A DNA stretch of 64,000 nt from Antennarius striatus. Its lineage: Eukaryota > Chordata > Actinopteri > Lophiiformes > Antennariidae. A program made the translations under genes and the position numbers. The stretch spans positions 3,580,001-3,644,000 of the forward strand of contig NC_090780.1 in the NCBI RefSeq assembly GCF_040054535.1. The letters run 5' to 3'. The notes below the pieces were generated by a model that saw nothing but the letters and a program-made list of their open reading frames with translations, did no database searches and was not told where the DNA came from. How positions within the stretch are numbered: position 1 is the stretch's first letter; each line of letters starts with the position of its first letter. This document shows positions 41,101 to 53,400 of this stretch, piece by piece.

Positions 41101-44100
41101 GGGGGGCCGTCCTGAGGGGAGGCCTGACCCAGGTTTGGAAAGACGCCGGCGAAGGAGGTCGACTGGATGCGTTCGAGTGAGTGAAGTCAACCTCAGTGTC
41201 GTTACTGGTTTGGATTTAACCAACACACCAATGATTCCCGCTGACTCCATCCGGAGCGCCGTCCATGTCACTCAATGGGTTTTTTTTTTCTTTTTCTGAT
41301 CATGCAGCTTTGACCCGAATCCTCTGAAGAGACACACCTTCTGGACCATCATAGTCGGGGGCAGCGTGACGTGGTTGTCCATCTACTCCATCAACCAGTC
41401 CCAGGTGCAGCGCTACATCTCCTGCAAAACCTTAGGACATGCCAAGATGTGAGCTTTCCTGCATCATTAATATGGCTGTGAGTGAAGGGTCATGTGCTAT
41501 AACCAGTCCTTTTTTTATGTCCTAGGTCGTTGTATTTCAACATGGTGGGCTTGTGGGTAACTGTGAGTCTGGCCATGCTTTCTGGTCTCACCATGTACTC
41601 AGTTTACAGGAACTGTGACCCTTTAACCAACAATGATGTGGACAACCGTGACCAGGTAAATGCAGCTTCAACCGTTTCCTGTTTCTTCACTCATCAACAT
41701 GTTGACCTTGTAATAATGTTTGTCATGTAAGAGGATTAACAATAAAAATGGTTCATGTTTGTGAGCCAGCTGCTGCCCTACCTTGTGATGGAAATCCTTT
41801 CTGATTACCCTGGAATCCCTGGTTTGTTTGTGGCGGCTGCGTACAGCGGGACTCTGAGGTGACTCCTGACGCCATCAACAAACATTTTACAATCACAAAT
41901 GTCATGTTTGTAAGGAAAACATAAGACTAAGGAAGGAATAAGCTGCCCTGACATGCCTGGAAAAAGTCAATGTCATTGTCCCAATTCTGATCAATGCATT
42001 TTCATTTCAGAAGCTACTATTCATGCGCTACCTGAGACCCATCATATCTGTAATCTTAACTGCTGGGATTGTTTTTCAGCACAGTGTCTTCCAGCATTAA
42101 CGCTCTTGTCGCCGTCACGACGGAGGATCTAATTTTTCCACTGCGCAAAAACCTGTCAGAGAAACATGTATCCTGGTTGAATATGGGCCTGAGTAAGTCA
42201 TGTGCGACAAAACTCTTTTGTTTAGAGTAAATAGAGGTAATTTTAGTGATCCACATATACTATGAGCACTCAGGTTACCAGCATATACCAGATAACCAAT
42301 GTTTTATCTCCTTATTCTGAACGGGTAGTAAAAAAAAAATTTCTTGTTCATTCAAGATACAATTGGACCTGATTTAAGAAGCAAAATTCTCATTTTTTTC
42401 TGCTTTTTCTGAAGAAATCATGACAATTATAGGAAATAAAAGCAGATATTAAAATGCACATTTGTGCCTCCGTTTAAAATCTTTCAAGCCGGCATTCATT
42501 GATATAAAAACAACCATGAGCACAAACCAAAGAAATAATGGAAATGCATTTTATGATCCATGAAAAAGTGTAGAATGTAAACTGGGGAACATCAGTCCTT
42601 CCCTTCATGTTGTCATAATCAATAAAAGTCGTTAAAGTCGTTGCATGGATAAATACAGCTTTATTTATTACAAATTTTAACTGAACATTTTAATGTGGAA
42701 TTTTATAGTAACATTTTATTAATATTAACATTGAACATATATTTATTATAGTTTCTAATACTGTATGAACTTATGACATCTATGTTAAAAAAATACATAT
42801 ATATCAAGTATATCACTGAAAAGTATCTCTGAGATAGTTATACTGTGATTAATATGTTTTATGAATACCTTTATGTGATATATGAATAAATAAACAAACT
42901 TTTGGCCTCTGTAAAACTTTTCGGTGTATAAAACATATTAATATCAGCAAGAAGACTTCACCTGATTGTAAATGAGGCTGTAATAGTCTTTACTTTGTAC
43001 GGCTCAGTCTGCATTCGATTTTGCAACAAAAGTTTAAATCTGTGAAGAGGTAATAATATCTTTTATTTCATGTCCCTCGTGCTGGTTTGCACATCATCAC
43101 CCCTCCCAGGCGTGTTCTTCGGGGGCACCTGCATTGGAATGGCTGGAGTGGCTTCACTGATGGGGAGCGTTTTGCAGGTAGACCAGCAACACCGAGTTGT
43201 AGAGATGTACAGCAACGGTGGGAAGTAGTAACACTACCTGACCCATGTCTGTTCCAGGCGGCTCTGAGCATATTTGGTATGATCGGAGGGCCTCTTCTTG
43301 GTCTGTACCTGCTGGGCATGCTGTTCCGCACGTCTAATTCAATAGTGAGTATTTCCTCTTTTCTCCCTTCACAAAGAAAACTGATAAAAGACGCATGACG
43401 CATCCACCAAAGGCTTGACTGCAGTCATATTTACTTTCCAGGGAGGGCTTGTGGGAACGGTTGTTGGCCTTGTGTTGACTCTGTGGGTGGGGATTGGAAG
43501 TCAGATTTATGCACCAACAGCTGAAAAGACAAATCCTCTCCCAGTCAGCACTGTGGGCTGTAACAGCACTACGGATCAGGACTACACAACAGCGACTCCA
43601 TGGACCACCGCAGTGACACTGACCTCACGGCCTGAGTGAGTCACAGGTGTTCATCAAGCACGTGATATGTTCGCAGTAACATAAGTAGTCAATAGCTTTG
43701 TGAAGAGGCAAATAATTATGGAACACAAAACGAGTCATTTTCCAATTCATCTTAAAAAGCAAAGCAAAAAAAAAAGTTCATATGGGGGTGTGGAAATGTG
43801 AAATAAAGACCAGCATCCCCTTTAAACATGTGAAAATAATAAGGTCTTTATGAAGAGACTGTTGCAACCAGTCTCTCCCAAAGTTAAACAAATTTGGCAG
43901 TCTAAGTTAACATAGCGTGACAAATGCATATGTTTAAGACAGATATGAGTGATAAGTGAGAAAGCCTGTATTCTGCATGCATGTAAAAATACTTTCTTGA
44001 ATGTTAAGTCTGAATGCAGTCACCAAAAATAATCAATACTCCTCTAGGAAAAATTTAATTTTTTTTATCCTCAGTGGATTTTGAATAATCTTGATTCCGT

Positions 44101-44804
44101 GAATATCACTGTGCATTAACTTAATTATTTGAGTTAATTATTTGAAAAATATTCAGCCCTCTCTGCCTCAGTGGCCTCACAGCGGTGATGCTATTAGAAG
44201 ATGACCCTTCCTTGAAGTGTCCCCAGAAATAACTGGTGCTCATCTGAATCCAGGGGAGTGAAAACTAACACGCGTTCCCCCCTCCCAGTGTCCGACCGGC
44301 TCTAGCAGACTCCTGGTACTCTTTGTCCTACCTCTACTTCGCTCTCCTGGGTTCACTGATCACAGTGGTGTCTGGTCTGCTGGTGAGCGTCATGACAGGT
44401 CAGACTTTATTATCTAGCCAGTATATTCACTGACGAGACATTTATGTGTTCTAAACATGGATTACATTTCAAACCTGACATAAAACAGTTAAAAAAAACT
44501 TGTGGCTTTGTTTCCAGGTGGACGCAAGCAGGAAAAACTAAACCCTGATCTGTTGGTGAAGAGGAGCGACCTGATATGCTTCAACTGGTGTGGAAAATCA
44601 CAGGTAGGTAACTAGTGGGGGAAATATTACAAACCAGATTACTTTGTGTTGACTCATGTCATTCATAGTTTGCTGATTTTTTTTCTGCAGGAATCAAATG
44701 TCACAGAAAAAACTGGAACAGACCTTCATATGGAAGCTGACAACCCGGCATTCATAGACTGTGATATGACAAGTAAACACACTGAACAGGCCACCAGGCT
44801 GTAA
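38104..44804 (+). CDS. slc5a8l: Sodium-coupled monocarboxylate transporter (SLC5A8-like)
   Basis: Plasma-membrane symporter that couples Na+ entry to uptake of lactate, pyruvate and short-chain fatty acids. Fifteen coding exons: 38104-38457, 39821-39886, 40117-40168, 40650-40717, 41022-41176, 41308-41448, 41526-41655, 41770-41858, 42080-42192, 43110-43177, 43258-43344, 43442-43635, 44289-44398, 44518-44603 and 44691-44804. They total 1827 nt, 608 residues (human SLC5A8 610), with phases that match. Hallmarks of the sodium:solute symporter fold include [62 protein letters not shown] and [19 protein letters not shown] with the Ser pair of the Na2 site. The C-terminus TRL fits a class I PDZ ligand. 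SLC5A12 is the nearest alternative. Length and the C-terminal motif favour SLC5A8 or the fish paralogue slc5a8l. AATAAA lies at 44998-45003. Confidence 0.92.
39290..39760 (-). mobile_element. Non-LTR retrotransposon reverse transcriptase relic
   Basis: On the minus strand, [21 protein letters not shown] and KEMEVTF correspond to the LDPLQFAYR, KFADDT and KTKEM stretches of fish LINE reverse transcriptases, in the right order but with material missing between them. The relic lies in the first intron of the slc5a8-like gene, antisense to it. It is 5'-truncated and decayed. The clade is not assigned. Confidence 0.55.
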
Positions 44805-45979
44805 AAGCTACTGTTTATTGTTCACCAGGGAAATGAAATAGCCTTTCATTGCTATTTTTTTATAAACACATAAAATGCCAACCGCAATCGTACTGTCTTG
44901 TATTTACTTTGAAAAAGCAAATGCAGTTAATTCTGAATCTGAGTCGATTTGTGTTGTTCGACACTAACATGTGTACATCAGTTGGTGTCGTCCTTTAAAT
45001 AAACCAGGGCAGAATAATAATTATATAAAAAGCATTTATGACAGCACGTTATTTTTTACCTGACTGATTTCGCTGCTCCTGTATTCTGTTAAGCACTGAT
45101 GTGGTTAATGTCCCCTTTGTTTGTTTGTTTGTTTATTCAGATAATATATAAATGACAGTGACTACTTGTGTTAGAGTTTTTTGTGTGTTGTCTTTTTATT
45201 TTATGAAGAACTCGTGCATCCATTTGACTAACTGCAAAAAAATGTCTCCCAAATTCAGCTTTTTAATATGTTGTTAAAAGTTTAAATTCATAGAATGAAA
45301 ATCCTCCGGCTCAAGGATACAAATGAAACACTGTGCCAATGCACTTGTGTTTGAACCCAGCACCAGAGAGAGAGAGAGGGAGACATGGAGGGTGAACTAT
45401 GGTCTGAGTGACACAGGAACCCTGCTCCTTGTCTCCACGGCAACGTACAATGGAAGTTTACAAAGCGCCGACCTGCCCACTTTTACCAACCACTGTGTTG
45501 GCGAATCGAGCATTCAGCCATCTCAGGTTCTGAGGAAGTGGAGTCAGTCGTGACACAAAGGTGGACTTACTCCAAGGAAGGACTTACTCCACTGTTTTCA
45601 CTGATACAAAACAAGGTGAGTGAATTTTGTCAGTATTGAGGGAGAAATTCTGAGTAAAAGTGATTTCGAGGTTTCAACTTATTCTAGTTTCCAAAAGGAG
45701 AGATTATGTTTCCATTTACAGAACACCAAAAGATAAGAGTTGATAAGCTGCCGTAGGTTTTATTGGCGGCTACATGTTCAGTAGGAATATAGTTCTTCCA
45801 GTTATTCTGCTGTTTGTCTGCTGTTCAAGTAAATGTATTACACATGTTATGACTGCCGCCACTGTGGAAAACAGTGAGGATTTGACTGTTAAACTACTAC
45901 CAAGATAAGAGAAGATAAATTTTTACAGTGTTTACTGAATTATTCTATTCTCTGGTTGTCAGCTCAGAACTTAGAGGTT
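44805..45979. other. Gap between slc5a8-like and the mucin-like gene
   Basis: The first 200 nt are the slc5a8-like 3' untranslated region (AATAAA at 44998). A probable noncoding 5' exon of the next gene ends at the donor GTGAGT starting 45616, and an acceptor TTGTCAG ends at 45962. A short GA-rich run lies at about 45363-45380. Confidence 0.5.
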
Positions 45980-46121
45980 ATGGACGTCATCTCTGCCGCC
46001 TTGGCTTGTTGTCTTCTGGCTCTTTCTTCTGCTGTGACGCAACCTGGAAAAGGACATTTGACTATCGCACCTACAGAACGAAAATCTGACCTGTCTCCTC
46101 TGACTAACCAGACACACAACG

Positions 46122-46157
<36 letters not shown>

Positions 46158-46951
46158 TAACTGCAACGGTGACTTTACCCAACTCTACCACTGATGCAAC
46201 TGTTACATCAAACTTGAGTGGAAACACGACTCCGTTCACCAGATCACCATGGCACAACGAAACATTCACCAGAACCAAAGCAGACACAAGTCCTCCCCAG
46301 GCTTCACCATCCACGCCCGTCGTGACTCCTCCGACCAACAGTTCACCCCTCGTGACAACAACTCACACTCTCACTCCACCTTTTACTGCAACGACAACAC
46401 CAGCGGAACAGACCACAGTGAGTCGCACGAGTACGCCTGACACGACAGCAACAAATTCATCTGTCACTGTCCGCAGAAGCTCCGATTCATCGGACAGAAA
46501 CACACAAGGTAAACAGGTTGTTTAGTGCTGATGTCATTGTTGTTGTACTTTTGAATGACTCTTTGTCAATCTTTTTTTCCCTACTAGCTTTGCCACTAAA
46601 CCTGTCAGACCATACCATGACCATCCTCTTGAGCATTGTGCTTGGTGTTCTTGCTTTGGCATCAGTTCTGCTCATTTTGCACAAATGCAAACATAAAATC
46701 CAAATCTTGCACGAACCTCTCGACAACTCTGATGACCTGGGTAAGGTGACGGTCAAACAGTCAATATTAGCAGTTACAATGCCTCATTGATTATTATATG
46801 ATTTAATATTCAACTTCCCCCAGATCCATTTGCAGCAGATGATGACACACTTGTCATTTCTGGAGGGCTTTATGACGGCCATCCCATTTATGATAACCCA
46901 CCAGCAGGCTCACAGGACCAATCGCAGCTGCGTCTCGAGTTCCTTCAGTGA
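45980..46951 (+). CDS. Mucin-like type I membrane protein, not recognised
   Basis: Three coding exons, 45980-46508, 46588-46740 and 46824-46951, with consistent phases, give 269 residues. The start is the first ATG after an acceptor at 45962 and opens a signal peptide (MDVISAALACCLLALSSAV). Next come about 155 residues dominated by Thr, Ser and Pro with many N-glycosylation sequons (NQT, NIT, NST, NLS, NTT, NET, NSS), typical of a heavily O-glycosylated stalk. It includes an Asn run encoded by AAC repeats. Exon 2 encodes one transmembrane segment (TILLSIVLGVLALASVLLIL) and a basic HKCKHK stop-transfer. The cytoplasmic tail of about 60 residues is acidic, with GGLYDGHPIYDNPP holding two tyrosines. 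No folded extracellular domain is seen. It resembles sialomucin-type leukocyte or endothelial proteins in layout only. No function is assigned. Confidence 0.8.
46117..46156. repeat. AAC triplet repeat inside coding sequence
   Basis: About 12 AAC codons, interrupted once by GAC, encode an asparagine run in the mucin-like ectodomain. It is likely to vary in length between individuals. Confidence 0.9.
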
Positions 46952-47496
46952 AGAGTCTGAGGAATCACCTGAGCTCAACTCACATGCAAACTAATGTTTC
47001 CTCATCCACCAATTTATACAATCCAAAGACTGAGATGCAAACAGCACAGAGAAAAGCGAGCAGCATATTGAAAAAATGACAATACCAACTTCTTTGAATA
47101 GTTTCAGTCGCTTTTATTACTGTCAACATTTTCCAACTGGAACACCGTGATAATAATAAGATAGGAATACATGACAAGTGTTCCACACCAATATTTGAAC
47201 CTTGTAAGAGAATGAATGGGATTTCATGTGAACGCATTTCTCCATAGAACAGCTCAAAAACAATTAGTTTTACTAACGTACAAAGTTTTTACTGTACGTG
47301 TACAGAGTGACTAGACCGCAACGTAAACTCTCCAAACAAACGCTAAACTAACTGGAAGAGGAAGACAACTCAGTAAAATAATTTGACTGATTCAGAACAA
47401 TACATTCAGACATTTGCCTGTTGTCACAGAAATACATATACTTGTTAAGGACATAGAACACCCAAACATTTTTCTTTCATATTGTCTCAGAACTAT
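46952..47496. other. Convergent 3' region of the mucin-like gene and sycp1
   Basis: The two stop codons face each other 545 nt apart. On the minus strand AATAAA (TTTATT on plus, about 47111-47116) is a likely sycp1 poly(A) signal. No equally clear plus-strand signal was found. Confidence 0.5.
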
Positions 47497-50400
47497 CTAA
47501 ACAAAGATCTTCTCCTTTGCCTTCCTCTTTCTGTCAGCGCTGAGGACAGCAGTCCATCCTGCGTCTCTCATCCTCTTGATTGCAGCTTGCTTCAAGGAGT
47601 TCCCTGGTGATTTCAGACTGACAGTGCTCTGGATAGGAATCAAATGTTAATTTAACAAATTAATTCTTCTTTATTGAGGCATCAAAGGAACACATTTTGA
47701 TTCTAAGCTAGCATCACATCACTAAAGTCAAGTTACCTTTTGTAAGATGTTGACTTTGGATGGAGGTCTACTTGCAATCTTCTGTCAAAATGAGAGCGAG
47801 AGTAGCATGAATGATTGTGTGAACTAAACCAAGAGTTTATAATACTGTGTACATCTGGAGAGTAAAACACCAACCAACAGAAACTAAACTCACCGACATG
47901 TCACTGTGATCAGAGCTGTCCAACTTGGGATCAAGCTCCAAGCAAACTTCCTGATCAGGGGGTGTTGTTACTATATAAGACTGTGATTAATATGAAAAAG
48001 TAAATGTCAGGAAGAAGTCATGAATATTTCAGTCGTGTTGGAAAATGTCAGAATGATGTGGTGTCTTACTTTGATCTTTGATGTTCCGGCATCACTTATC
48101 TTGAGGGTTTTCGGGTCTTCATTGTGAATTTTCTACAATGAAAAGGTAATGTCTGAATAAAAGCTAGTTTTTATGAATGCTCAAATCAGATCGATACAAT
48201 GATATTGATTTGTTATAGTAAACTGTTCTCTATCTCCACAACAAGTCAACATTTACTTTATTAACAGACTCAGCTGTCTACCTTGGTTTTTCGTGTTGTT
48301 CCACGTGAAGTTCTGATGGATTCACAGTCGAATTCCTAAACATGGGACAAAAACATGTCTTTAGCATCATCTATTAACATGTATGATTCATTCACTGCAG
48401 GCATAGTGTGTAAGGATGATGGTCAGAATGGGATAAATAACATTTACTGAACAAATGTCCATCATCTTGATCAATTACCCACAACCTCATAAGAATATGC
48501 CGGCCTGTCATGATGCAAAGACAAGACGCTTAGAATTGGAACAACTTTGTTGGTCTAAACTCACAGTCGTCCTCTTTCGTCCAGTAATCCCACCATTGTT
48601 GTTGTAAGAGGGGGTTTTCCAGCTGTTTGTGAAGTCAAACACGTGGCTCCTTAAAGAGTTCTCCTTAGGGGTCTCGGAACATCTCTGTTTTTCAGAGTTT
48701 GAGGCTGGTGACTAGAATTTTTAAGATTTATTTGTGGTTAAGAAAAAGTACTATAATGATCAATGACATCAGTGGTCTCTTTGTATACTGTATATACATT
48801 TTGATTGACCTGTTTGCTTGTAATTCCCGGCAGCTGAGTGATTTTCACTGAGGATAGTTCTCTTTTTAAATCAGTTAGCTCCGTCTGCAGCCTTTCCTAA
48901 AATGAATGAAAAATGTTTTTAAAAAAATGAAAGATCTCTAAAATAGAAGCATAACCTGTTAAAAACTCCCAGACGAACTGATCAATGTGAGCACACACCT
49001 TCTGTGCCACTTCTATCTCCAGCTGTTGTTTCAGATTGTCCCCATGTAGCTTATGCTTCTCAAGATCCAACTCCTGTTAATAGTTTTTGCAATGTAAGGA
49101 TAAAATGAATTTGCTGTCATTGGTTGCAAGAAAGCATTAAGTCATGATTTTCCTGTGTCGCACCATTGATTTCATTTGGGAAGCAGCCTCCATCTCTTTC
49201 CTGTTTTTCTCCTGAAGCTCTGCTGCCTTTTCTTCGACCATTCGGTCATACTGGCTCTAGACACACAACAAGATCTTTCCATTGTAGGTCATATCTGGAT
49301 GTTTACCCATACTGCTAACACACAAACAGCAAACCAACCTCTAAGGAGACCTTACCTTATGTTTCTCCATCAGCGCCACCATATCAGCTATCTTGTGTTG
49401 ACACTTGACTTCTGCATCCTCCCTGTTCTTGATGGCCTCTGCTGCTGCTAGTCTGAGCATCTCTACCTGGAAAACGACACAGCTTTATTCTCATTTTCTC
49501 CTAAATAATGTCACAAGACATTGCAAAAGTAACTTCAGCGCTGACCTCTGCAGATAAGACTGATGTGGATTCAAGATCCTGTCGCAATCTCTGCTCGTCC
49601 TCATTGTTCATTCTTTGAAGTTTCTCCACCTCCTCCTGAAGACTGTTTATCTACAAACAAAAAAGAAACGTATGCCCCACAGAGCTATATGTCTTTACAT
49701 TTTATATCACTATTAAAAACAAAACGCCATCATACCACGTCTTCACGTTGGCTGGATTTTGCCACCTCCCTTGCCACCTGTTTTTTCAGCCCTTCGTTCT
49801 GAAAGCGCAGCAGTGAGGTGTTAGCATATATTATAACGTCATACTAATGTGTATCCACATGTTCACAGTTTACACACCTCCCTCCTGTATTTCTCCAAGG
49901 CTGAAATTTTCCCTTCGATTTGTTTCCTAAGGTTGCTCATCTAAAACAAAAACATATTGTTATAAGCACAATGATAAACAATAACAGCATTTCAAAATGT
50001 CATTTTAATAATTGATAATCACCTTTTTTGCCACAGCTTTTATTTGTTTTTCTTTTTCTGTAAGTTCCTGCTGCAGACAATCAAACTATACACAAAAAAC
50101 AAAAAGATCCTCTAAAGACTTTCAGAAAAGATTTTAATAATAGATTATTAAGTTGGCATACTCACACTGTCTTCAATTTTCTTCTGCAGAGTCTCACAAA
50201 TCAGATATTCCCCATGGGTGTTGGCTTTCATACAGTTTACTGCCTCCCTTTTTTAATGTAAACATATAATTGTGTAAAACTACACAAGATTAACTCTCTC
50301 AAGGTTGTCTCAAGTGTAAACTCACCGCAAACACTGGTTTTCTTCTTCCAGGATTTGCATTTCTCTTGCGAGTTTCCCAACCTTTTCCTCACTCTCCTGA

Positions 50401-53400
50401 AAAGTCGTATGATTAAATACAAACCTGACACATAATGAACAGCTACTGGACATGTGATCTATCACATTCGATTGGATGATTCAAACCTGAATGTCTGCCT
50501 CAATAATTTTCACTTGTGAAGAGCGGCTCTGAAGCTGCTCCTGAACGGCTGTCTTCTCACGCTGTAGTTCATCCAGGTGGGATAACAGCTCTCTGTACTT
50601 GACTCTTCAGAATCACACAGGTTAGACATTCATTTTGCTGTGGCCACAAGTAACAGTGACAGGTCATTATGAATGGCTGGCTATTACGAACTTACTCATG
50701 CTGTGTGACCTCGTTTCTCAGTTGCTCCATCTTAAAGATACATTCTTCATTTCTTTTCTTTTCAGTAAACAGTTGGCCCTCCAACTCCTGCACTTCAATC
50801 TGTGGGAATAAGAATATGAGAGATAATCAGCAGAAGTAGACAGTGAAACAATAAGTGATGACAGTCACATATATAATAGGATATACAGTACAGTAGTTAG
50901 GTGATGATGTCTGCAACGAGAAAATAAATCATATTTACACCTCTTTTATGATGAATTTTACCTTTAAATCTTCTTGTGTCCTTTCAGCAGCTTCATGAGC
51001 TTCTTTCAGCAGATTGTTTTCAGCAAAAGTAACTTCTGCCTTATTCTATATAGTTGAAAGAAATGAATAATCTAGAGAAAACATTCTTAGGTACCCGTAT
51101 TAGAATGTGGAATAAAAGTCCTTTTGTGGTGAAATATGGAGGGAAGGTGGAATCTGTTGGTGTTACCCTAAATTGTTCGGCTTCTTGCATTTTCCCTGAA
51201 AGCTCAACAGTGAGTTCCTCCACGCGGACATCAGTGACACTGATTTTAGCCTTCATGCTGTCAATGGATTTCAATTTCTCATCCTAAGAATAACAACATA
51301 CATTATTACATCCCGCTTCAAAGTGGTGATGTATTGTAATTGTCAGTGTTCGTTCGTTGGTTCATTAGTTTGTCCACTAAATATCTTCCCAGCTGTTGCA
51401 GATAGAAAGATGAAACAAAAAGCACATTACTCAGGCAGCAAAGGGGATGAAAATGAGATGATGACCTTGGCCTTGAGACAACTAGGTCAAGGTCAAATTT
51501 CAACTTTTGTACACTCAGGAACCGGATCAGATAGAAAGACGAGGGAGAAGGCCAGTGTAAGTGAAACCATAGATCAATGACAATCGGCCAGAGTACTAGC
51601 TTTGATCTTTGACCTATGCAAGTAGGTCAGGGTAAAATTTTGAATAGTTGCAGTCTGTGATTGCTTGGTTGTAGTTTTAAGCTGTGATCATGCTGTGATG
51701 AAATTGATATATCAAAGAAAAACGTTTTTTAGAAGAGCATAATAGTTGTACCAGTTCTTCTTGTAAGGTTTTGATCTGCTCATCTTTCTTTGCACTCTGC
51801 TCCACGGTCTCTCCTGTTGAGTCAAACATTTTGCTTTGCTTTAACATGGCAGTGACTTTAAACACTAAGGTATGTCATCCAGTGAGGCTTACCAAAAAGT
51901 GTGTTTCTCTTCTCAAGCTCTGTATTGTTTGCCACAAGTTTATCGTCAAGCTCTTTTGTCCTTAAAAACAGGTTAGAACAGGAGAATTATCACTTCAGGT
52001 AAAAGAGTATTTAATCAGTGCTACACAACTAATTATACCTCTGTATCTCCAAGGTAAGAGAATTCTGTAACTCCAGAATAGTTGTCTGAATCTGCTCCAG
52101 CTTCTCTGCTTGTTGATTTCTGATTTTACTGAGCTCCTCCAACTTTAAATCTTTGCTTTGAATCTTCTCTGCAAACTCCTTTTTGCTTTCTTCCAGGATT
52201 GTAGCAACAGAGTCACGATTTTTCTGAGATTATTAATACAAAGTGGTCAAAAAAAATAGGACAGATCAGGATCACTGACAATCAGGACAGGATCGAAACA
52301 CTCACCTCAGTGTCTTTACAGTGCTGCTCTGCGGAGTGCAGCTCCTGAAGAAGGGATTCCTGTTGAGCTTTTGAGCTCATGAGAAGTTCATATTGTTCAT
52401 CTGTAAAGTTCAAAACATTTCAATATCTAGTAATGGTCATATTTGTGATGTTTAAATGGCTGTTTTAGTATTCCTCAGTAACTACATTGGGAAAGCATTA
52501 AAAGCAGAATAATCTCAATCTTATTCAAATGACTGTTTTTGTTGGCAATCATCTCAGAAACTGAACAACTAAACACTAATTCCTTCAGAGATCTGTTATT
52601 TGTTGATGTTACGGTCAAAACTGCTGTAAATGTGAGAATAGGAAGAACTAGATTATCAATTTAATTAATATTTGTCTATCTTTCTAACTGGACATTAGAG
52701 ATCTATATGAGAATTATGTGATAAAGTGAATACAAACATTGTTAAACAGTGATTGCTGGTAAATTAAAAAAAAACACTGACTAATGTATAACAGCTTAGC
52801 AGTGTCTCTTAAATACACAGCCACGAGCATCTATCTCAAAATGTACAGTAATCCTGCTCTTACGTGACGCTTCCTGAAGCAGTTTGTAGTGATTCTGAGT
52901 TTCCTGGAGGTCAAGCAGGATTTTTTGTAGTTCACTTTCCTTATCCCCAAGTTTTGTTTGAAGCACTTCAACCTGAGAACACATTACCAAACCTTCAGCT
53001 GAGTGTTTCTAAACACATGGTTACAGAAATGTATCTGAAGAAAGTTTTACTCTACTAACCTCTTTCTCTTTTATGTTATATTCTTTATGATATTTTTCTT
53101 TCAGGCCTTCAAAATGGAGCAACTCCTCTTTGACTGGAAAAAGAAAAAATATTTCTTTTCTTAAATATTTATTTTAACCTTATTTAACCAGGTAAGTCTT
53201 GCTAGTTCACCCAACAATGCTTCATCCATTCATGTCAAGTATACTGTACATGGGAAAAATGTTTGCCACTGACATAAAAAAATTCCAACCTTTCTCCATC
53301 TCTTTTTGATCAGCTTCTGCTTGAATGTAAAGACTGTCAAATGCTGCAGTTAGTTTCTGTAAATGAAAAAAAACAAAACTACTTGTAATCTGATTTTAAT

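Noticed and set aside
51323-51580. 85-residue plus-strand frame inside sycp1
   Set aside because: Lies in a sycp1 intron, shows no motif and is not flanked by usable splice sites.
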